Of a stretch of DNA of 33,152 nucleotides, positions 29,217 through 33,152 are shown in pieces. The notes beneath the pieces are model-generated. The model ran no database searches and was not told the origin of the DNA. It was given only the letters and a program-made list of their open reading frames with translations. The translations under genes were made by a program, and so were the position numbers. This stretch comes from Ningiella ruwaisensis. Lineage in GTDB: Bacteria; Pseudomonadota; Gammaproteobacteria; Enterobacterales; Alteromonadaceae. How positions within the stretch are numbered: position 1 is the stretch's first letter; the number at the start of each line of letters is the position of its first letter. The DNA lies in the NCBI RefSeq assembly GCF_004798935.1, contig NZ_RAHT01000013.1, positions 1 to 33,152 of the forward strand. The letters are read 5' to 3'.

Positions 29217-29554
29217 TGAGCGTAGCAAAATTAGCAAGAGCAGGTCGAATTGATAGCGAAGTCAGCCGATTAATTAACCAAGCATCATCAATCAACAGTC
29301 AATTAAATTCGGTAGTCAATGAAGTATTAGCTTTTGCTGCATTTATGAATACCAATACTAATGACGAATTCACGCAAGACGACAGAGACAAGTACAGTGA
29401 TGAATTTAATGCAAGTTTAGCGGCGCTTAATGCGACAATGCAAAAGCTGATGCCATTAGCTGCAATTGAATCAGGTGATTTAACGGTAGCTGATTTTCTC
29501 GCATCGTACACTGGCGATGTAGTTGAATATTCTAAGCGATTCGACAGAGCGTAA
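29216..29554 (+). CDS. Hypothetical helical protein, 112 aa
   Basis: MSVAKLARAGRIDSEVSRLI and INSQLNSVVNEVLAFAAFMN suggest long helices; acidic overall. It starts inside the stop of the previous gene (TAATG) and ends 3 bases before the fibre gene. Phage genes of this form often serve as small fibre-associated or assembly proteins. No family recognised. Confidence 0.65.
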   Translation: MSVAKLARAGRIDSEVSRLINQASSINSQLNSVVNEVLAFAAFMNTNTNDEFTQDDRDKYSDEFNASLAALNATMQKLMPLAAIESGDLTVADFLASYTGDVVEYSKRFDRA

Positions 29555-29557
29555 AGC

Positions 29558-32107
29558 ATGGCGATAACTGCAACGGATTGGTCAAAACGTGTTGAGATAA
29601 CGCCGCAAGCGCCAGCCGGTACAATCAACGGCTTCACGGCTGTCATTACAGAAGATAATCTGCCTAGTGAAATTTGGGCGAACTCTGAGAATGGCGGCGG
29701 TGATTTGCGTGTTTGTTTAAATGACGATGGTTCAAACCAAATTCCGCTTGATATAGCTAAGTTTGATAACGTTGCACAAGAAGCGCAGCTATGGATTAGA
29801 ATTCCTGCGCTTAGTGCATCGACTAAAGTTTGGCTGTTCTACGGCAAATCAGGCGAGACAAAAGAGCTAGATGCTTCAGCTTACGGACGCAACAGTGTAT
29901 GGCAAGAATATCTTGCCGCTTATCACTTAAACGAGATGTCACAGCCGCTAATCGACTCAAGTGCTGGCGCGAATTTATCTATCAACAGTAATGTTAGCAT
30001 TAATCAGCCCGGCAAATTAGGCATGGGTGTGTCCACTAGTGACGACAACACAGGTGGGTTAAGTGGTCAAACTGGAAACACTTCATCATTTTCGGAGATC
30101 ACTCTGCAAGCCTGGGTAAAAATAAATGGCGTTATGGGCGGTGGCCCTAACTCAATTATCAATTTCGGTGGAAATAACGGCGCACAGCTTTATTATCGCT
30201 CAAGCCCCGATACATTCTCACTGCAAACAGGCAATAGCGTCGAGATAAGAAGTAACAGTACGCTTGCGGATAGCTCAAATACTTGGGTTATGCTACACGC
30301 AACATTATCAGCAACGAATCGTAGAATATACTTTGACGGTTCGCTTGATGTGAGCACTGGTGGTGCTAGTGCTTCATCTGCTACTGATGGCGAGCTATAT
30401 GTTGGCGGTGCAAATGGTTCGACATTTGTTCGCGCTGTTGCCGCGTTTAGAAATTCAAGTATTGATGAAGTCAGAGTAAGATTAAGCGCATTAAGTGCTG
30501 AACATATTGCAGCCGAATATGCCAATCAAAATAATCCAGCAACGTATTGGACGGTAGGAACGCCAGAAAGCATAGGTGGCACGATCACAGAGTACACGCT
30601 AGCAATTGACTCAGGCGCTTATATAAAATCAGGCCAGACATTAAGTTTACTAGCTAATCGCACAATACAAGCGGAAAGCGTTGGTTACAATAAAACTGGA
30701 AATAACATTGACTTATTACACAATAAGGTATTAAGCGCTGATAGCGGCGCATATAGCAAGCAACCAACTGATTTAAGTCTACTGTATAACCGCGCTTTAA
30801 GCTTACAGTCTGGTAGTTATCAGAAAGTTGGCTCTGCAATGAACTTTACATACAGTGGTGCGCCGAGTGGCTCAACCGTTGTTGCTGATTATCACATTGA
30901 CTATGATAGTGTCGAAAGCGCCCAGATAACGCCCATTGTTAGCCCGATAAGCGGCAGCAATAAACTTGCATTACTATTTTTAAGTTGGGAAACCGCGCAA
31001 GCGCCATTAACCGCGAGTGCAACGTGGGGCGGTAAAAGCTTTTCAAGTGTTGCAGTAAACAGATCGGGCGGCGCTGGAGCAGAAAACGCATCACAAATTT
31101 TAATTATTAAGCATGCTGATTACCCATCTGCAGGCGGACCTATCAACATTAGCATAGATAGTTCAATCGGCGGCAATAACTTATCTGTCAGCTTGATGCA
31201 GTTAAGTGATGTAGACCAAACAACGCCTATTGCATCAATATTAAGTGATACAGAAAGCACAGGAAGCATACTCAGTGTCGATATGCCGCACAATTCAGGC
31301 CAGCGCACAATCGCTTGCTATCATGAAGGTAACGGACACTCAATGTCAGACAATGGTGATGTGCAATATCACTACGCATCGAGAGATAACTTTAACATTG
31401 GGCTTTTTGGTTTTGAATTTACAGACTCAGGCACCCAAACTCACACAGTAACAAATAACACCGCGAGCTTTAATCGAGGTTTGCTGTCTGTTGTGCTTAT
31501 TAATCCAGCGGTACAAGTTGCAAGCTACACTCTCGAATTAAATTCAGGCGTATACTTACAGCAAGGCGAAGCGCTAGACTTGCTGCATAACAAACGCATA
31601 CAAGCACAGCAAGGTTATTACTTATTATCCGGTGATAACATCTCACTATTGCATAATAAGCGGGTATCGTTGCAGTCAGGCGCGTATAGCATTACAGGCT
31701 CTCCGGTAAGTTTTGATTATCAAGTTAGCGCAAGTTATCGCATATCACTTGACTCAGGGCTGATTGAATTGGCAGGTCAAAACGTTGACTTAAGGCATAA
31801 TAAGCGTATAGACATTCAGACCAGCAATTACACGTCAAGCGGCTTAGATATTGCCTTATTTTACAATCGAGCAATCGCTATCGCGCAAGGTAGCTATGCG
31901 GTAATCGGTCAAGACATAGACACGCTTTACAACCGCACGTTCACGTTAGAGTCAGGTCGTTATGACTACACCGGAACGAGTGTAAATTTAGACTACTCTG
32001 GCTTTGTTGAGATACGTATAAACGGCTACAGAATGCAGTACAAACCAACAGAAATTAATATCAATTATCACAAAAGCTTTGCTTCGGCACAGTACAAACA
32101 TCACTAG
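29558..32107 (+). CDS. Fibre-like protein: DUF2341/LamG head plus 22-residue repeats
   Basis: 849 residues. Residues ~1-120 (ITATDWSKRVEITPQAPAGT, KVWLFYGKSGETKE) fit the DUF2341 module. Residues ~120-340 form a concanavalin/LamG-like domain (LQAWVKINGVMGGGPNSI, RIYFDGSLDVSTGG, SIDEVRV). Then come four repeats (346-434), an inserted ~220-residue domain (435-656), seven more repeats (657-815) and a degenerate last one. The repeat pattern is L-x-SG-x-Y-x-x-x-G-x-(hydrophobic)-x-L-x-x-N-(R/K). It is probably a receptor-binding or glycan-binding side fibre made of stacked beta hairpins. DUF2341/LamG assignment is from remembered patterns. Confidence 0.8.
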   Translation: MAITATDWSKRVEITPQAPAGTINGFTAVITEDNLPSEIWANSENGGGDLRVCLNDDGSNQIPLDIAKFDNVAQEAQLWIRIPALSASTKVWLFYGKSGETKELDASAYGRNSVWQEYLAAYHLNEMSQPLIDSSAGANLSINSNVSINQPGKLGMGVSTSDDNTGGLSGQTGNTSSFSEITLQAWVKINGVMGGGPNSIINFGGNNGAQLYYRSSPDTFSLQTGNSVEIRSNSTLADSSNTWVMLHATLSATNRRIYFDGSLDVSTGGASASSATDGELYVGGANGSTFVRAVAAFRNSSIDEVRVRLSALSAEHIAAEYANQNNPATYWTVGTPESIGGTITEYTLAIDSGAYIKSGQTLSLLANRTIQAESVGYNKTGNNIDLLHNKVLSADSGAYSKQPTDLSLLYNRALSLQSGSYQKVGSAMNFTYSGAPSGSTVVADYHIDYDSVESAQITPIVSPISGSNKLALLFLSWETAQAPLTASATWGGKSFSSVAVNRSGGAGAENASQILIIKHADYPSAGGPINISIDSSIGGNNLSVSLMQLSDVDQTTPIASILSDTESTGSILSVDMPHNSGQRTIACYHEGNGHSMSDNGDVQYHYASRDNFNIGLFGFEFTDSGTQTHTVTNNTASFNRGLLSVVLINPAVQVASYTLELNSGVYLQQGEALDLLHNKRIQAQQGYYLLSGDNISLLHNKRVSLQSGAYSITGSPVSFDYQVSASYRISLDSGLIELAGQNVDLRHNKRIDIQTSNYTSSGLDIALFYNRAIAIAQGSYAVIGQDIDTLYNRTFTLESGRYDYTGTSVNLDYSGFVEIRINGYRMQYKPTEININYHKSFASAQYKHH
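30593..30859 (+). repeat. Protein-coding repeat array 1 (4 x ~66 bp)
   Basis: Four units of 23, 22, 22 and 22 codons within the 849-residue protein, each with an SG-x-Y turn near the start and ending LxxNR/NK or TYSG. DNA identity between units is low, so selection is on the protein. Confidence 0.85.
31526..32002 (+). repeat. Protein-coding repeat array 2 (7 x ~66 bp)
   Basis: Seven units of 23, 22, 27, 21, 22, 22 and 22 codons, the same motif as array 1 (for example LESGRYDYTG and IQTSNYTSSG, ending HNK or YNR). The third is lengthened by about five residues. A degenerate twelfth unit (VEIRINGYRMQY) follows to the C-terminus. Confidence 0.85.
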
Positions 32108-32116
32108 GGGTTTAAA

Positions 32117-32530
32117 ATGGCTACATACAATAAATTCAACGTAACAATGCTAGATATGGCGACTAAAAAGCATGACTTTGAGAACGACACTTACAAATTC
32201 ATGCTAACTAACTCAGCACCAGCCGCGACAGATGCTGTAAAGTCAGATATTACTGAAATTTCAGCGGGTAATGGTTATACAGCGGGCGGCTCAGTTATCG
32301 GCACATCAGCAACACAAGTAAGCGGCACTTTATCAGTTAGCCCATCAGGGGATGTTACTATAACCGCTTCTGGTGGCGCCATTGGCCCTTTCCGTCATGT
32401 CGTGCTTTATAACGATACAACAGCAGGCAAACCGCTTGTAAGTCATTATGACTACGGTTCAAGTATCACGTTGAACAACGGCGAGAATTTTGTTATCGAT
32501 GTAGGGTCAACGCTATTCACAGCGAGCTAA
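32117..32530 (+). CDS. Small phage structural protein of a common tail-region family
   Basis: 137 residues: MATYNKFNVTMLDMATKKHD, FMLTNSAPAATDAVKSDITE, SAGNGYTAGG and GAIGPFRHVVLYNDTTAGKP. This pattern is familiar from many phage genomes, where it sits near fibre genes and is annotated as a structural or hypothetical protein. It is probably a small beta-sandwich part of the virion, perhaps a decoration or fibre-tip protein. Ribosome site AGGGG is good. It follows the fibre gene by 9 bases. Confidence 0.78.
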   Translation: MATYNKFNVTMLDMATKKHDFENDTYKFMLTNSAPAATDAVKSDITEISAGNGYTAGGSVIGTSATQVSGTLSVSPSGDVTITASGGAIGPFRHVVLYNDTTAGKPLVSHYDYGSSITLNNGENFVIDVGSTLFTAS

Positions 32531-32533
32531 GCT

Positions 32534-32857
32534 ATGAGTTATTTGCAGAACTACATAGTAAAAGGGCATGACAATCCTGTTGTGCTTCTTTTTGACTTTG
32601 ACGGAGACTTTGCTACCTCTGGTCTTAATAATTTTAATCGAATAGTCGTTGAGATAGGCAACGAGTCATACGACACGGACGGAGATTATGTCGATATTCA
32701 CTCAGATACTGAACTTCGTATCAGAATAGGCACTCAGACAAGCTTACCAGAGGGCGAGCATAAGCTAACGATAATTGGATACAGCACAACGTACACAAAC
32801 GGCTATGAATTAACATCTGATGATGTTATGCGAATAGCGCCTGTTAAAGTTGTGTAA
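32534..32857 (+). CDS. Small structural protein, 107 aa
   Basis: MSYLQNYIVKGHDNPVVLLF, an all-beta acidic protein with DGDFATSGLNNFNRIVVEIG and a closing RIAPVKVV. The pattern resembles small Ig-like fibre-associated proteins. It comes 3 bases after the preceding gene, with which it probably acts. Last gene seen in the window and of the late operon. No family named. Confidence 0.7.
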   Translation: MSYLQNYIVKGHDNPVVLLFDFDGDFATSGLNNFNRIVVEIGNESYDTDGDYVDIHSDTELRIRIGTQTSLPEGEHKLTIIGYSTTYTNGYELTSDDVMRIAPVKVV

Positions 32858-33152
32858 TATACAGAAGCGATAATACTGTAAATCAAAAGCTTAAAACGCA
32901 ATTGTTATTACACAATTGTAAGTTATTTTACTGTTTTATAAGTGTTATCGCACTGACTTGAAATCAGGCGCACTATGCAGCGCATTTTGCAATAACATTA
33001 TACAGTTGTGTATATTTACAGTGTTTTCAGATTTTACTATATTTTTCAATGTTTTCTATTTAACTAAATTAAGCAATTTTACAGCATAAAAATTCATGCA
33101 AAATTAGATTTAAGCCTTTGAATTAAATGTATAATTTTACTTTCCGCCTTTT
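32858..33152. other. AT-rich non-coding end of window
   Basis: No open frame of note on either strand. It has a 7-bp inverted repeat CAATTGT/ACAATTG (32899-32918) without a U-run, so a weak terminator at best. The motif TTTACAGT or its complement appears at 32875 and 33015, with near copies at 32926, 33001 and 33077. One repressor-like half-site TTTACTA is at 33033. It could be an att region or the promoter area of a gene beyond the window. Confidence 0.5.
32943..32997 (+). ncRNA. Possible three-way-junction RNA
   Basis: An outer stem TGTTAT-x-GC (32943-32951) with GC-x-ATAACA (32989-32997) encloses two adjacent hairpins: CTGA-CTTGAAA-TCAG (32953-32967) and GCGC-ACTATGCA-GCGC (32968-32983). 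The first looks like a tRNA anticodon arm. No complete tRNA can be drawn. The stems are exact but short, so chance is possible. Confidence 0.3.

Noticed and set aside
32953-32967. Anticodon-arm-like hairpin as evidence of a tRNA-Ser(UGA) gene
   Set aside because: No acceptor stem, D-arm or T-arm can be placed around it; recorded only as a possible structured RNA.

Overview
This window is most of a temperate, tailed, siphovirus-type phage or prophage. Its head module is HK97-like: P27-family small terminase, HK97-type large terminase, portal, S78 prohead protease and a capsid protein with an N-terminal scaffold domain. Its control and replication region is lambda-like. The AT-rich composition, strong Shine-Dalgarno use and lambdoid proteins (NinB, NinG, Q) point to a gammaproteobacterial host, perhaps marine. 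That host assignment is inference only. No integrase, host flanking gene or att site is seen, so at least one end of the element lies outside the window.

Layout. Positions 1-844 (minus strand) hold three overlapping accessory genes, ending in a DUF7666-like gene that runs off the left edge. Positions 998-2318 (minus) hold a self-cleaving CI/LexA-type repressor followed by a small lipoprotein and a terminator. Positions 2319-2454 are the divergent control region, with 17-bp operators of form TTTACTA-N3-TAGTAAA. The same perfect operator recurs at 877-893, again between a -35 and a -10 box, so the left accessory operon should answer to the same repressor.

Positions 2455-9061 (plus) are a tightly overlapping early operon. 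It encodes small regulatory or unknown proteins, a ParB/MT-A70 DNA adenine methyltransferase, a small nuclease-like protein, a lambda O-like initiator with iteron-like repeats inside the gene, a DnaB-type helicase, NinB, NinG, an XRE regulator and a Q-type antiterminator. Positions 9062-9275 hold the likely late promoter and tandem terminators on which Q would act.

Positions 9276-10793 are the lysis cassette (T4-type muramidase, three-segment holin, small membrane/coiled-coil protein) and an HNH nuclease. Positions 10794-19271 hold a second HNH nuclease, a probable cos/packaging region and the head and tail-tube genes. They end with a textbook -1 frameshift that makes the G/GT tail chaperones. 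Positions 19271-27130 hold the tape measure, tail-tip proteins and a large J-like tip/fibre protein with collagen-like segments. Positions 27127-32857 hold poorly known proteins, including an 849-residue fibre-like protein with a LamG-type head and eleven to twelve ~22-residue repeats. Positions 32858-33152 are AT-rich and non-coding, with a possible three-way-junction RNA.

Most worth a second look: the shared operator architecture and its 32-bp phasing; an RNA element at 2644-2689 whose two overlapping stems cover both the ribosome site and the GTG start of a small gene missed by ordinary ORF calling; the tRNA-like fragment at 2852-2874; the candidate origin inside the O gene; the HNH gene whose zinc-ribbon N-terminus has no start codon; and the 22-residue repeat fibre.
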